Assembly: GCA_030035585.1 (NCBI GenBank)
Contig: CM057469.1
Location: forward strand, 118,088,650-118,152,649
Source of the DNA: Dugong dugon
Taxonomy: Eukaryota > Chordata > Mammalia > Sirenia > Dugongidae
Direction of reading: 5' to 3'
Length of the DNA: 64,000 nt
The notes beneath the pieces were generated by a model. The model saw nothing but the letters and a program-made list of their open reading frames with translations, did not search any database and was not told the origin of the DNA. Positions 1 to 12,252 of this stretch are shown here, in pieces. Within the stretch, counting starts at the first letter, position 1. The number at the start of each line of letters is the position of its first letter. Made by a program: the position numbers and the translations under genes.

Positions 1-414
1 GTGGCTTTGACAGAGGCAGTTGCTCTTTCCAGCAGCCAGACCTCCCCTGTTAATAGCCTTATTTTGTGTTCTCATTCAGGGAAGTTCCTCCTCTCTGCAA
101 ATGGTAAATTGATCTAAAATGAGGTTAAGGTGGAAGAAAAGCTTTTAGTCCCCCCCAACATTGCTCTCAAATTCTGAAATTTCTTATTTCATGTATCCCT
201 GTCTGCTGCTTATCTACAACATTTCAAACAAGAGAGGGAGAGGGAAAAGAAAAGGGGGAGAATAAATAGATGGTGGCAATCTGATAAAATGTGGAGGTGA
301 TCATACCTTTTGATCCTAGACATGACATCTTAAAAACTGTTCCTTCACAGGATGACATAGTTAAAATTGGTCAGCAATAACTCTTGGGCATTTAACCTTG
401 TGATAGAATATATA

Positions 415-640
415 ATTTGGAGTCACACGGACCTGATTTTAAATATAAGCTCTGCCGCGCTGTGTAGCCTTGGGGCAACATCCTTAACCTCACCATGCCT
501 CATCTCATTGCATACAGAAGAATACACAGCATCCTAACATACACGGCCATTAGGAAAACTACATCATAAAATGCATTAAACCATCATCACAAGGATTGTT
601 ACGTAACTTTGTAACGATTGTTATGTTAGTGATGAAGATG
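415..640 (+). repeat. MIR-like SINE fragment
   Basis: The order of blocks (gagtcacacggacctgattt, then GCTCTGCCGCGCTGTGTAGC, then a CTTAACCTCACCATGCCTCA block) follows the MIR core: 'loses/gains-type' tRNA-derived centre followed by the conserved splice-like core. It is strongly diverged, and its right end is uncertain. Confidence 0.45.
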
Positions 641-1728
641 ATGATGATTGTAGCTTGAGGTAATCGTCCATTAGCAGGCTGGCCAAATAACTTGACCTGA
701 AAGTCTGAATAATTTAAGCAACAATGAGAGTTTTACTTGAATTAGTGGGACAATTTGCCTCCGTTTTCCAATTCACCTCACAGCCTGAGACTGGTAAGCT
801 TCAAAGTACCTACTCCTTATCTACTCATATTTATTATCCAGCCTTAAAAACCAAATGAGTAGAAAGGGGCAGTTTGACTTTTAGCCCCTTTAATCATTAT
901 TTATAAAAATTCTTGTGCTTGACGCATTAATGTTAGGCACTTGCTCTACCTCTCAGATACCCACACTTGTCACTTTGGGGGCCCGTAGACTTCGAAAGTC
1001 ATTATTCTCCTTGATGTTGGAAAAATAATCACATCCAAAGCCCCTCCTGATTTAGGTTGAAGAAAAGATTTCTGAGCTATTTGAGTGATTGTTGGTTTGT
1101 ATCAGTGGTTTGCACATTCATTTAATAGGTAGAATTTGTAAAATTAATCCCCAAAATGGGTTAGCTATTCAGAGAAAAAGCTAGGAGTCTGGGATGAGGG
1201 TGGTAGGAATCCTTATGGATTCGAGTCTCTGTTATCACCAGACTTGGGGCCCCAGATCAGCCAGATCAACCATCTGGATTGCTGTGCTTTGCTACTGTGA
1301 AGCAGCAACCTTTGGACCATCCCTGGTGGTCACACCACACAAACAGAAAGCTGATCTTTCCCGTTTCCTTTTGGCCGTGAAAATTATTATTCTCCTGTTT
1401 CCTTAGTTTGAGGGAATGACCAATTGCATGTTATGTTTTTTGTATTTGATTTGATTTGAATGTAGCTGGACTCTAATTTTTTTTTTTTTTCCTAGCTAGA
1501 ACAGCTTTAATGTGTTAACATTTCAAACTGCTGAGTTACATTGATAAGACCCAATTAAAACTCATGTTGAATTTTAATTTGATTAACTTGCAAATTTCGC
1601 AGTTTGTGAGCGACTGTTTATAGATAACCTTTTTTTTAAATTCCAGTTCCAGAAAAGGTCAATTATGAATTTTTAAAATCCAAGAGCATTTTAAGAATAT
1701 TTAGGAAATGACTCTGCTCATCAATAGC

Positions 1729-1824
1729 GACATAAGCAGGAGCAAAAATGTAAGGATACTTGCACCCAAGTCACACGACATAAGCAAGAGAAAAAATGTA
1801 AGGATAGTTGCACCCAAGTCACAC
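1729..1824. repeat. 48-bp tandem duplication, two copies
   Basis: The unit 1729-1776 (starts GACATAAGCA, ends CAAGTCACAC) is repeated at 1777-1824 with only a few differences. The unit is a multiple of three, so an open frame across it repeats the peptide NVRI(L/V)APKSH. That is a consequence of the duplication and not evidence of coding. Confidence 0.85.
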
Positions 1825-2975
1825 GCCATTAAGTGCATTATGTGGGCTGGGCACCCTCAGAGTCAAAATTGCATCTTCCTTTGCAAATCTGCTTTGAAGA
1901 AGCCAATTTCTCTTCAAAATTGTGTTGTTAGAAAATGTGTCAGTTCTGGTAACTTCTCTTGAACTACATGGATGCAGTGAGTGGAAAAAGGTTTTAAGCA
2001 GTCAATCTAAAGATATGTATTGGACTTCTGCTGTGCAGAATGCTGAGACATCTACCCTAAGGAAGCTCATAGAGAAGTCACAGGTAGGGCATTTGGAGGA
2101 ATTAAGTCGAGATTAGAGCACGTATGGAATTACATGAAGAAAACTCAAGTGCTCTAGTTTACAGAGAAGTATACGCCCTTCAATGCCCAAATTAACCCTT
2201 TGGAGTGGTGAAAGGTGCATTGCTTTTCATCTGGGAATTTCCACCTGGGAATTGGAGTTCTGGAGGTTGGCTGGATAGTTTTAAGATTCTTTTACAGTGC
2301 GGCACCCAGCGAATGCTTTAAGTTATGCTGATTTATGACCCACCAGAACTAAGTAAATCACAGCTAGCTCTTCTGCATGAGGAGGACAAACGAATCCAGG
2401 ACAGCATTAGGTTATCAGGAGAATAAGTACATATTTAATTTCTGCAAATCCAATCGTATTTGATATGCAGTGGGATAGCTGCCTTATTACTAATACCATA
2501 TTGCAAATTTGAGTTTATAACAAAGTCTTGTGTATATTAAGCACATTTCTAAATAGTATTTTAAAAATTCTTTTGAAATCTTTTTCAAAGTGTAATATTT
2601 TAAATATATTAACTGTAGTATTTGTATCAGTTTGACTTTTTAAAATATATTGTAATTAATATATATATCTAAGTATGTATAGATATGTACATGTGTGAGC
2701 GTACATATATAGACACTCACATATGCACATGAACATGGCTATCTACTGATCAGAAGATGTAGTATCTGGGCAGCTGTTAGTCCAAGGACAGCATTTTGCA
2801 AATCAGACAAAGGTGCCCCTTTTTCTGGGCAGATGAACCCCCATCACCAGGATGCACAGCCTGGTGGTCAGCACTTAGGATTCCAGCAACCCTTGCCCTA
2901 TTGGAAGAGGGACCGTTGTGCATTGCTTAACCTGCACAGCTGTGAATGTTGATCCAGTTGATCCAGTCTTGCAGA

Positions 2976-3185
2976 ATGGCTAAGAATGACTTCATCAGAC
3001 CTGGGTTTGAATCCTATTTATGCAGCTTATTAGTTGTGTGACATTGGGGATTTAAGTAATTTATCTGGGCTTTAATATACATATTAATAAAATGGGGATA
3101 ATAATAGTACTTATCTAGTAGAATGATTGAATACATGAATTTATATGACATAAGTAAAGTTTTTATCACAGTACCCAGCATACAC
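2976..3185 (+). repeat. MIR SINE
   Basis: The MIR layout is visible in order: CTGGGTTTGAATCC, a 'TTAGTTGTGTGACATTGGG' type core, TAATAAAATGGGGATAATAA, and a terminal CAGTACCCAGCATA block. This is a mammal-wide ancient SINE lying in the sense direction of the host gene. Confidence 0.75.
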
Positions 3186-3339
3186 GTTTGTATGTAAGGA
3201 ATCACATTAATATTCTATTTATAGTCACATAAACTGGTTCTATCCCTTCTCCATTAGTGGCAACTAAGAAATAAGCTAGAGGGTAAGTAGAAAGGAAAAT
3301 TAAAGGCAGCAATCATAATAATATAGTGTTAACAATAAT

Positions 3340-3560
3340 TCCATGCATGTTTACTTTCATTTAGTTTGGACAACACTTTTACATTTATTAGTTCATTTGA
3401 TATCTACCATAATCTTTTACTATTCGTATACTCTTATCCGAAAAAAAAAAAAAAAAAATCTGATCCGTGTAGTGACGAGGTCTTAACCCACATCAGTGAC
3501 AGAACCTGGTTCAGCCTAGTTTTGCTGACCTCACATCCACTGTTAGACCTCAGTTGCCAC
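3340..3560 (-). repeat. MIR-like fragment, antisense, interrupted by an A-tract
   Basis: ACACTTTTACATTTATTAGTTCAT and, beyond an 18-nt A-run at about 3440, GACAGAACCTGGTTCAGCCT resemble the reverse complement of MIR. Divergence is high, so the call is tentative. Confidence 0.35.
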
Positions 3561-4547
3561 CCCCTGTCCCAAACAATGCATGCACATTAGAAAGAGGTTT
3601 ACAATTCAGGAAGCAGTTCGCTTGTATTATTGTACTTGCTCGTGAGAAAAACTATAGTCCCCAGAGAGATGTTCTCTGGGTCTCCCTTTTGGAGAATGCA
3701 CAGATTCCAGAACAAAGGAGATGGGAGTGCCGGAGTCCTATCTACCTACTCCTGTCCCTGAAGCATGTTGTACAGGGTCTGTGAGGATGCAGTGAGGTGA
3801 TGTCAAATATTTCACTCGGGGCCAGATACATAAATGCCATTTAAGAGATAGTTTCCCCTTCTCTATCTCCTCTTACCTGGCAATTCTTGAAAATCAACTT
3901 TTGCTCCATAACTCCTCTGCCTTCATAAGGCAGAGTCATAGTCACCCCAGGATTTCTGTGGAGAAGTGGAGGAGGGCTGGGAATAGGCAAGCCCTCCCTG
4001 CAGATGCCCTGGGTATGGGATTCTTGTTTGGCATCTAACTGTGGACTCCTTTATTAACACTCATAGAAAGTCTGGCTGCCTACCCCACTTGGACGCTCAG
4101 AAAATGTTTAAAATCCCTCTCTTTCCCAGCAACAGAAGCTCTGTTTTCTTTTTTCCCTTCTCTGAACAGATTTCAGTGTTGAAAGAGGTGCATTCTTTCA
4201 TCCGGTAAAAGTTTACAGAGACCAAATATAAAAATTGTCAAGAATAGATTCTTTTGAACAAACATATGTCATCGAAGCAACAGAGAAGTTCTGTGACTGT
4301 CAGTGTGCACTTACCTTTGGATCCCTCTGTGGTTTTCATATGTGGGGGCAGGGGAAGGAGGAATCTGGGAACCTCAGCAGACAGTACTTCTGGCGATTCC
4401 TGGGATGGAGAAGCCTCACTTCCCAGAATGGCGGGGCAACCATAACCCTTGTCTGTGCCTGGCTTTGCTTTTCACAGGGCCCGAGTAAGCCTATGGTCTG
4501 ACATTCCTAGGGCATTGTTAGTCACGCATTGTCTATAACCCACACAG

Positions 4548-4729
4548 GCCATCATGGCACAACTACCACAGGAGGAGAAGGCAAAGATAGCCGAGCAGGT
4601 GGAGATCTTCCACCAAGAGAAAAGCAAGCTGGATGCTGAAGTGGCCAAATGGGACGACAGCGGCAACGATATCATTGTGCTGGCCAAGCAGATGTGCATG
4701 ATCATGATGGAGATGACAGACTTCACAAG
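4548..4729 (+). CDS. CTNNA2: CTNNA2 exon: start of actin-binding domain
   Basis: A 182-nt internal exon of alpha-N-catenin, which links cadherin-bound beta-catenin to F-actin in neuronal adherens junctions. It is read in frame from its first base: 60 codons (AIMAQLPQEEK... to ...MMEMTDFT) plus AG, the first two bases of a split Arg codon. The acceptor is CCCACACAG and the donor is AAG|gtgagg. By homology with alpha-E-catenin the segment equals residues about 671-731. Its first three residues complete the RAIM motif, known from alpha-E to lie in the force-gated first helices of the actin-binding domain. WDDSGNDIIVLAKQMCMIMM is the near-invariant helix of the family. The exon continues in frame into 18066. 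LPQEEKAKIAEQVEIFHQ supports CTNNA2, though this exon alone separates the paralogues weakly. Confidence 0.96.
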
Positions 4730-4950
4730 GTGAGGCCCAGGGACAAGGAGCTGAAGCTTTTCTCTTTAAACCCACAAGTGCAGTAGAGTGTGTTAGTATG
4801 TGAACGTGTACTGAAAAATGAAACTACTGCATCGAAGCGAGGTGATGGTGTTATAAAACTTGCTGCCGTAAGTCAGTAAGATCTGGATCATCTTCCCAGC
4901 AGGTAGGTCTTTTTGGGCAGGAGAACAGGTCGATTTTTGTAATTGTTTCT

Positions 4951-5062
4951 GTTGTTCTCGTTAGATGCCGTCGAGTCGGCTCGGACTCACGGCAATCTTA
5001 TGGCTAACGGAACGAAACATTGCCCCGTCCTGTGCCACCTTCATGATCGTTGGTATGTTTGA
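4951..5062 (-). mobile_element. RTE LINE 3'-end fragment, antisense
   Basis: TTAGATGCCGTCGAGTCGGC followed by GGAACGAAACATTGCCCCGT and a CATGATCGTTGGTATGTTTGAG block is the reverse complement of the RTE 3' terminus seen at 9850-10088. Only about the last 110 bp are present, a typical 5' truncation. It lies 220 bp downstream of the exon donor. Confidence 0.75.
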
Positions 5063-5883
5063 GTCATTTTTGTAATTATTATTGTTTTGATTATGGATCC
5101 TAAGTCAGTCATAAAATTAAATCCCAAGGGAGGAATGATTGATCTTTGGCTTATGCTCTTGTGTAATATGTTTAAATATTATTTTAAGATAAGGTGAAAG
5201 ATTTGTTAATATCCCTTTGGAAGAATATACATTTATACATATGTGTGTACGTGTATATATATATATATATAATATGTTTTAATGCCAGCTAGTAATCTAG
5301 TATTAATTTCAGCCCACATTTTCCATTTACATATAAACAATAAGGTTCAACAACCTAAGATTCCATAATTTTGACAAGGAAATTAAAAATTGTGTAAGTT
5401 TTATTCCTTTTTGCTCTGAGCAGTACTTTTAATAAATCAAGAGACTAGTCAACATTTGTCTGTAGCCTTTCTTCATCAGGCATCATTGCTGTTTCTGCCA
5501 ATGCATTTTGGTCTCTTCTTTAGTGGGGGTGGCATCTCTGCCTTTCTTGCCACAAAAGGGGCAAACCCTGGGAGAGCAAATCTCAATGAAAAGACCCTTG
5601 GATTTTGAGTCAGGTGATTTGGGACAAGTCTCTTCTTGTCTCCTTTCTTTATTTGCAAAACAGGAAAACAGTAGTTGGCTTAGCAACTTTGCAAGAGAGT
5701 TGAAAGTCCTCAAAGTTAATGCAAGTGTAAATTATGCTGCTACACAAATGTAAACTGTTACTTGATTGTAGACTTTTTATTTTTACTGGAAAACACAGAC
5801 ACACACACACACAATCACATACACAAAGATGTTTTAGTGATTCAAGATGGGATTTGTTATTTAAATTATGTTAAGCTGTATGA

Positions 5884-6033
5884 TGGGCCCCTGGCTGCAT
5901 GTTGGTTAAGAGCTTGGTGCTAACCAAAAGGTCGGCAGTTCAAATCCATCAACCACTCCTTGGAAACTCTGTAGGGTTGCTATGAGTCAAAATTGACCAT
6001 CGCAACGAGTTCGGGTTGGGTTTTGTTTTTTTT
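5884..6033 (+). mobile_element. AfroSINE, sense
   Basis: A degenerate head (GGGCCCCTGGCTGCATGTTG) is followed by CTAACCAAAAGGTCGGCAG, the tRNA B-box-like AGTTCAAATCC, the TCCTTGGAAACTCTGTAGGG body and the tail TTGCTATGAGTCAAAATTGA. It ends in a GGTTGGGTTTTG tract. It is tRNA-derived and non-autonomous. Confidence 0.85.
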
Positions 6034-6781
6034 AAGATATACGAGAATGTCAAAACATCACCTTACGGGTGACAGTTTTTTAATGGTTGCTGAATGCATC
6101 TCATAAGAAAAGGCTGGAATTGATTATAGGTTATAATAAAATATTGAACATCTCTGCCTCATCTCCTTTACCTTTTGCCTCTAAACAATAGGTACTAATG
6201 AAATTGCTTGGCTCTTTTTCCAAATATTTTTCAATTGTTTTTTACTTCAGTGGAATAACTTTAGTGTTTAAGTTCAAATTGTGCATCAAGTTAGCCTTTG
6301 TCTGCACCACAGATTTCTTTCACAAAAAAAAAAAGAGCATTTAAAAACAGTCTCCACCACCCGTCTGTCAGTTTGTCCTACTGTGGTAGCTTGCGTGCTG
6401 CTGTGATTCTGGAAGCTATGCCGCTGGTATTTCAAATACCAGCGTGGTCACCCAGGGTGGGTAGATTTCAGCAGAGCTTTCAGACTTAGACAGACTAGGG
6501 AGAAAGACCTGGTGATCTACTTCTGAATAGAATTAGCCAATGAAAACATTATGGATAGCAGCAAAACATTGTTTGATACAGTGCTGGAAGATAAGCCAGC
6601 CCCTCAGGTTGGAAGCCACTCATAATATGACTAGGAAAGGGCTGCCTCCTCAAAGTAGAGTCAACCTTAATGACGTGGATGGAGTAAAGCTTTTGGGACC
6701 TTCATTTACTGATGTGAACAACTCAAAATGAGAAGAAACAGCTGCAAACATCCATTAGTAATGGAAATGTGGAATGCACCA

Positions 6782-7640
6782 AGTATAAACTGAGGAAAAT
6801 TGGAAGTTGTCAGAAATGAAATGGAATGATTGAAGATAGATATCGTAGGTATCAGTGAGCTGAAATGGACTGATAGTTACCATTTTGAATTGCACAATCA
6901 TATGGTCTACCATGCTGGGAATGGCAAATTAAAGAAGAATAGTGTCTCATTCATTGTCAAAAAGAACATTTCAGGATCTATCCTAAAGTACAACACTGTC
7001 AGAGACAGGATAATATCCACACACCTGCAAGAAAGATCAGATAATACAACTATTATTCAAATTTACGCACCAACCACTAAGGCCAAAGATGAAGAAACTG
7101 AAGATTTTTACGAACTTCTGCAGCCTGAAATTGATCAAACATGCAACCAAGATGCATTGATAATTAATGATGATTGGAATCAGAAACAAAGAAGAAGGGC
7201 CACTAGTTGGAAAATATGGCCTTGGTGATACAAATGATGCCAGAGATCAAATGATAGAATTTTGCAAGACCAATGACTTATTCATTGGAAAACATTTTTT
7301 TTTTCCAATAATACCGATGGTGACTGTACACATGGACCTCACTGGCTGGAATACAAAGGAGTTAGATCGATTACGTCTGTGGAAAGACAATGGAGAAACT
7401 CAATATCATCAGTCAGAACAAGTCCAGGGGCTAACTGTGGAATAAACCATCAATTGCTCATATGCAAGTTTAAGTTGAGGCTGAAGAAAATTAAAACAAG
7501 TCCACGAGAGCCAAAGTACAACCTTGAGTATAATCCCACCTGAATTTAGAGACCATCTCAATAATAGATTTGACACATTGCACACTAATGACCGAAGACC
7601 AGACGAGTTGTGGGATGACATTGAGGACATCATAATGAAG
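6782..7640 (+). pseudogene. RTE endonuclease domain, broken
   Basis: The frames at 6830-7228 and 7167-7445 together show an APE-like endonuclease: DIVGISELKW (the N-terminal catalytic-Glu block), a VYHAGN patch, GVSFIVKK-like NSVSFIVKKN, IIQIYAPTTKAKDEE and a degraded DWN block (NDDWNQ). The frame shifts near 7190, where sequence is missing between the DWN block and the NKEEG block. The function in an intact element is target nicking for target-primed reverse transcription. Here it is non-functional. Confidence 0.8.
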
Positions 7641-8010
7641 AAAGCAAAAGGTCAGTAAAAAGAAAAACCAAAATGGATGTTAGAAAAGAGTCTGAAACTT
7701 GCCCTTGAATGCAGAGTAGTTAAAGCGAACTGAAGAAATGATGAAGTAAAAGAGCTGAATAGAAGATTTCAGAGGGCAGCTTGAGAAGACAAAGTGAAGT
7801 ATTACAATGAAAATGTGCAAAGACCTGGAATTAGAAAACCAAAAGGGAAGAACATACTAGGCACTTCTCGAGCTTAAAGTACTGAAGAAAAAATTCAAGC
7901 CTCAAGTTGCAATATTGAAGGATTCTGTGGACAAAAAATTAAACTACCCAGGAAGCATCAAAAGAACATGGAAGGAATACACAGCCACTGTAGCAAAAAG
8001 AATTGATTGG

Positions 8011-8533
8011 TGCTGCTAGTGCTGTTATAACAGAAATACTGCAAGTGGATGGCTTTAAAAAAGAGAAATTTATTTTCTCACAGTTTCTCACATGGAAGTC
8101 TGAATTCAGAGTGCCAGCTCCAGGTGAATGCTTTCTCTCTCTGTTGACTCTGGGGGAAGGTCCTGGTCATCAGTCATCCCCTGGTCTAGGAGCTTCTCAG
8201 TGCAGGGATCCCAGATCCAAAGGATATGCCCCCCTTCTCACTCTTTTTTCTTGGTGGTAGTGAGGTCTCTCTCCTCTCTGCTAGATTCTCTCTTTTATGT
8301 TTCAAAAGAGATTGACTCAAGATACAACCTGATCTTGTAGATTGAGTTCTGCGTCATTAGTCATTAACAACTGCCTCTAATCCTGCCTCATTAACATCAT
8401 AGTGGTTAGGATTTTTGCAACACATAAGAAAAGTACATCAGATCACAAAATGGAGGGCAACGACACAATGCTGGGAATCGTGGCCTAGCCAAGATGACAC
8501 GCATTTTTGGGGGACACAATTCAATCCATAACA
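8011..8533 (-). mobile_element. MaLR-type solo LTR, antisense, nested in the RTE
   Basis: This is the reverse complement of the same LTR family as 11728-12252. It ends CAATTCAATCCATAACA, the complement of TGTTATGGATTGAATTG, and carries ATCACAAAATGGAGGGCAAC and GGTCTAGGAGCTTCTCAGTG blocks that match the other copy inverted. RTE sequence resumes at 8534. The flanks ATTGG/GTCGG could be a degraded 5-bp target duplication. No internal retroviral sequence accompanies it, so it is a solo LTR. Confidence 0.8.
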
Positions 8534-8639
8534 GTCGGTGTTCAACCAGTTCTGGAGGTAGCATATGATCAAAAACCAATGGTATTGAAGGAAAAAGTCC
8601 AAGTTGCACTAAAGACATTAGCAAAAAAAAAAAAAAAAA

Positions 8640-9480
8640 GTCTCCAGAAATTGACAGGATACCAATTGAGATGGTTTAACAAATGGATGCAGTGATGGAA
8701 GTGCTCACTCATCTATGCCAAGAAATCTGGAAGACAGCTACCTGGCCAATCCACTGGAAGAGATCCATATTTGTGCCAATTTCAAAGAAAGGTGATCCAA
8801 CAGAAAGCGGAAATTAACAAACAGTTTCATTAATATCACACACAAGTAAAATTTTGCTGAAGATCATTCAGAATCAGTTGCAGCAGTACATCCACACAGA
8901 CCTTCCAGAAATTGAAACCAGATTCAGAAGAGGACGTGGAATGATAGATATCATTGCTGATGTCAGATGAATCTTGGCTGGAAGCAGAGAATACCAGAAA
9001 GATGTTTACTTGTGTTTTATTGACTATGCAAAGGCATTCGACTTTGTGGATCATAACAAATTATGGATAACATTGTAAAGGATGGAAATTCCAGAACACT
9101 TGATTGTACTGATGTGTAATCTGTACATAGACCAAGAGGCAGTCGTTCAAACAGAACAAGGGGATACTATGTGGCTTAAAGTCTGGAAAGGTGTGTGTCA
9201 GGGTTTAATCCTTTCACCATACTTATTCAATCTGCATGCTGAGCAAATAATTTGAGAAGCTGGACTATATGAAGAAGAACACGGCATCAAGACTAGAGGA
9301 AGACTCATTAACAACTTGCAGTATGCAGTTGACACAACCTTGATTGCTGAAAGAGAGGAGGGCTTGAAGCACTTACTGCTGAAGATCAAAGACTACAGTA
9401 TGCATTACACCTTAATATAAAGAAAACAAAAATTCTCACAACAGGACCAATAATCAACATCAGGATAAATGGAGAAAAGA
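8640..9480 (+). pseudogene. RTE reverse transcriptase domain, broken
   Basis: Recognisable RT blocks are fragments around IPIEMV (8660-8680), SIFVPISKKGDP-like sequence at about 8765-8800, and the palm motif A region CFIDYAKAFDFVDHNKL at about 9013-9063, which retains its catalytic Asp. The motif C box, normally Tyr-Ala-Asp-Asp, is TATGCAGTTGAC at 9322-9333 (YAVD), so one of the two metal-binding aspartates has become Val. Several in-frame stops (for example TGA near 8967 and TAA near 9076) add to the inactivation. Confidence 0.8.
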
Positions 9481-11727
9481 CTGAAATTGTCAAGGATTTC
9501 GTTTTACTTGGATCCACAATCAACGTTCATGTAAGCTGCAGTCAAGAAATCAAATGACATTTTGCTTTGAGCAAAATGTGCTACAAAAGACCCCTTAAAG
9601 TGCTAAAAAGCAAAGACGTCACTTTGATGACTAACGTGTGCCTGACCCAAGCCAGGGTATTTTCAATCACCTCATATGCATGGGAAAGCTGGACAACGAG
9701 TAAGAAAGACCAGAGAAGAACCGATGCATTTGAATTATGGTGTTGGTGAAGAATATTGAATATACCATAGACAAACAAATCTATCTTAGAAGAAGTACAG
9801 CCAGAATTCTTAAAAACTAGGATGGTGGGACTTCGTTTCTTGTGTTTGGACATGTTATTGGAAGAGACCAGTCCCTGGAGAAGGACATCATGCTTGGTAA
9901 AGTAGAGGGTCAGCGAGAAAGAGGAAGACCCTCAATGAGATGGATGGACACTGTGACTGAAACAGTGGGCTCAAACATGGAAAAGATTATGAGGATGGCA
10001 CAGGACAGGGCAGTTTTTTGTTCTGTTGTACACAGGGTTGCTCTGAGTGGGAACCAACTCTGCGCCACCTACCATCAACAACAAAAACAGTCTGAGCCAT
10101 TATTCAAGTCTGAATTTCCTACAGATCAGACTATCATGGCAGCTTCAGTCTTTGCTTTTCGAGGCCTGTGATGACTTAATTTGCTTGCCTTCAACATTTA
10201 GTCGTACTTTGTCTGATGGATATCACGTAATCCATTAACAGCATCACTTGAACAAATAATCTCATTAGTTTAGAGTGAATAATGAATCTAGTCGTGTTGA
10301 CAGTTCAGATCAAGAGAACATTTTATAATGGTCTGGATTGTATAAAACTGTGGTCAAGGAAGAAAGATATTTGTGTGGTCTTGTTAGATGATGTTAAGTA
10401 CAACAGACTTCCTATTAGTCAAAGTGTAGTTGTAACAGTGAAAGGAAGGCCACTTAAATTCCCTAGGGACTTCATATAATCGTCTTACTCTGTTTTGAAT
10501 AATGAAATGTCTAGGATGCTACTGGTTAATCATTTTTTTCCACTACATGATGAGTAGTTTTTTCCCCATTGTGGGGGCAAAGGGAGGATTTCTGTAATTA
10601 ATGACCAGAGAACCAGAAGAGGGTATGAATTGGAAACGGAATGCAGCAAGGCTCCACTTTGCTGTTGCCTTCTTCTGCAGAGCCTATTCTTCTCCAAAGT
10701 GGCAGCTGGCTTCTGCCTCTCTTTGTGGCCTCCTGCCTAAACTCACTTCACTTGGTCACATTCATGATTATTATTGCCCTTGAATTTTCTACCTCAAGGA
10801 GGAATAATTTCAGCTCCATAACTCAGTGGATACCTATGTCATATTTTCACTTATTTCAAGGAAAGTCTATAGCTGATAAGGAATTGAAACTTGGCTACTC
10901 CCCCAAATCATATGTTTAAAGGGCATTTGGGTGCAAAAATATCCGTGCATTTATAGCTTGTTGTTTTATTCCTATCACTAGCTAGTTCATTAATTTGATT
11001 CAGTAATCTAAATGATAACCACTCCATTATTATTAAAATTGGAGAGGTTCTGCCTCATTATTTGTGCAATAACTTCTTCATGGAGGATAAAGCTGATTAT
11101 GCTTCGTGTCTTTTCCCTGCTCAGTTCTTGACTTCCATCTCACGGGCAATGGCAGAGCATTGTCCTGTACAGGACAAATTCATGCTTCTAGTGTCAGTTT
11201 TCAGAAACAAAGAGAATGTGCCAGCCTTGTGTCCCAGTATGAAAAGGTGTGTAGACAGCAGCAGTTTGGGAATGAAAACCAAGTTTAATTAAATAGCAAG
11301 GGACAGAACTATATTTTAAGATTAGCCTTAAGTTCTGATCTTGAACTGAGAAGGGCTGAGGCTAAGAAAAAAAACAAAAAAACTTTAGGAGACAATCAAC
11401 TGTAAAATTCTGAACAGTGGACTTAAAAATCACGTAATCAGCCCACACTTCCCAAACTTCACTGCTGCCTTAGTTCATTCAGACACTAAATTTCTCAGCC
11501 CAGGTATCTCTAGACTAGCCTTTCAGCTCTCATTCTCTAGCCTGTCAGATCATACCACTTCAGACACTAAAGAGCAACCATCCAGCTCCCTTTGTTTGGA
11601 AATTTTACTAGCTCCTCTTTTCACAGAATGAAATAAAAATCTTTCAGCTTGCTATTCAAGGCCTACCTTTATTCAATTTAGTCTTCTGTCTCCGTTTTCT
11701 TGATGTTTATATTTCCAGTTCAAGGCC

Positions 11728-12252
11728 TGTTATGGATTGAATTGTGTCCCTCAAAAGTGTATGTCAGCTTGGCTAGGCAATGATTCCCAGTATTGTGTGA
11801 TTGTCCACCATTTTGTCATCTGATTTGATTTTCCTGTGTGTTGTAAATCCTGCCTCTATGATGTTAATGAAGCAGGATTAGAAGGCAGTTATATTAATGA
11901 GGTAGAACTCAATCTACAAGATTAGGTTGTTTCCTGAGTCAATCTCTTTTGAAATACAAAAGAGAGAAGCAAGCAGAGAGACAGAGGGACCTCATACCAC
12001 TAACAAAGCAGCACCAGGAGCAGAGCTCATCCTTTGGACCCGAGGTTCCTGCTTTGAGAAGCTCCTAGACCAGGGGAAGATTGATGACAGGGACCTTCCC
12101 CCAGAACTGACAAAGAGAGAGAAAGCCTTCTCCTAGAGCTGACACCCTGAATTTGGACTTCTAGCCTCCTAGACTGTGAGAGAATAAATTTCTCTTTGTT
12201 AAAGCCATCACTTGTGGTATGTCTGTTATAGCAGCACTAGATACCTAAGACA
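11728..12252 (+). mobile_element. MaLR-type solo LTR with 5-bp target duplication
   Basis: A 525-bp element with canonical TG...CA ends: TGTTATGGATTG at the start, CTAAGACA at the end. It is flanked by perfect AGGCC direct repeats (11723-11727 and 12253-12257). Near the 3' end AGAATAAATTTCTCTTTG contains an AATAAA polyadenylation signal. It is an ancient LTR with no gag/pol/env sequence nearby. The open frame 11927-12136 lies wholly inside it and is not a gene. Confidence 0.88.

Larger units (their letters stand above)
1..4547 (+). other. CTNNA2: CTNNA2 intron upstream of first exon in window (3' part)
   Basis: Non-coding sequence that ends in the splice acceptor CCCACACAG at 4539-4547. It holds MIR-like fragments, a 48-bp tandem duplication, an A-tract near 3440-3457 and an AT-rich stretch with short TA/TG runs at about 2640-2730. 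The short open frames in it have no recognisable domain and no coding support. No promoter or separate gene is visible. Confidence 0.8.
6351..10088 (+). mobile_element. Near full-length RTE-clade LINE, decayed, split by an LTR
   Basis: About 3.2 kb of RTE (BovB-like clade) non-LTR retrotransposon, plus a 523-bp LTR inserted at 8011-8533. The order is 5' untranslated part (CCACCCGTCTGTCAGTTTGT onward), APE-type endonuclease, linker, reverse transcriptase, C-terminal region and the 3' tail shared with AfroSINEs (GTTGCTCTGAGTGGGAACCA then CATCAACAACAAAAA). The left boundary is inferred from the two deleted copies at 12449 and 21660, which start with the same sequence. Frameshifts and stops occur throughout, so it cannot encode an active product. 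Such elements are the likely source of the machinery that mobilised the AfroSINEs. Confidence 0.85.

Noticed and set aside
4472..4775. Reverse-strand frames overlapping the first exon
   Set aside because: They are shadows of the strongly conserved CTNNA2 coding sequence on the + strand, which has correct splice sites and phase.
9842..10171. A 109-residue frame starting MFGHVIGRDQSLEKD, taken at first as a gene
   Set aside because: It is the decayed C-terminal and 3' tail region of the RTE, with antisense counterparts at 12924-13290 and 16821-17190.
11927..12136. A 69-residue frame with charged composition
   Set aside because: It lies entirely inside the solo LTR bounded by AGGCC target duplications, with no matching internal region.
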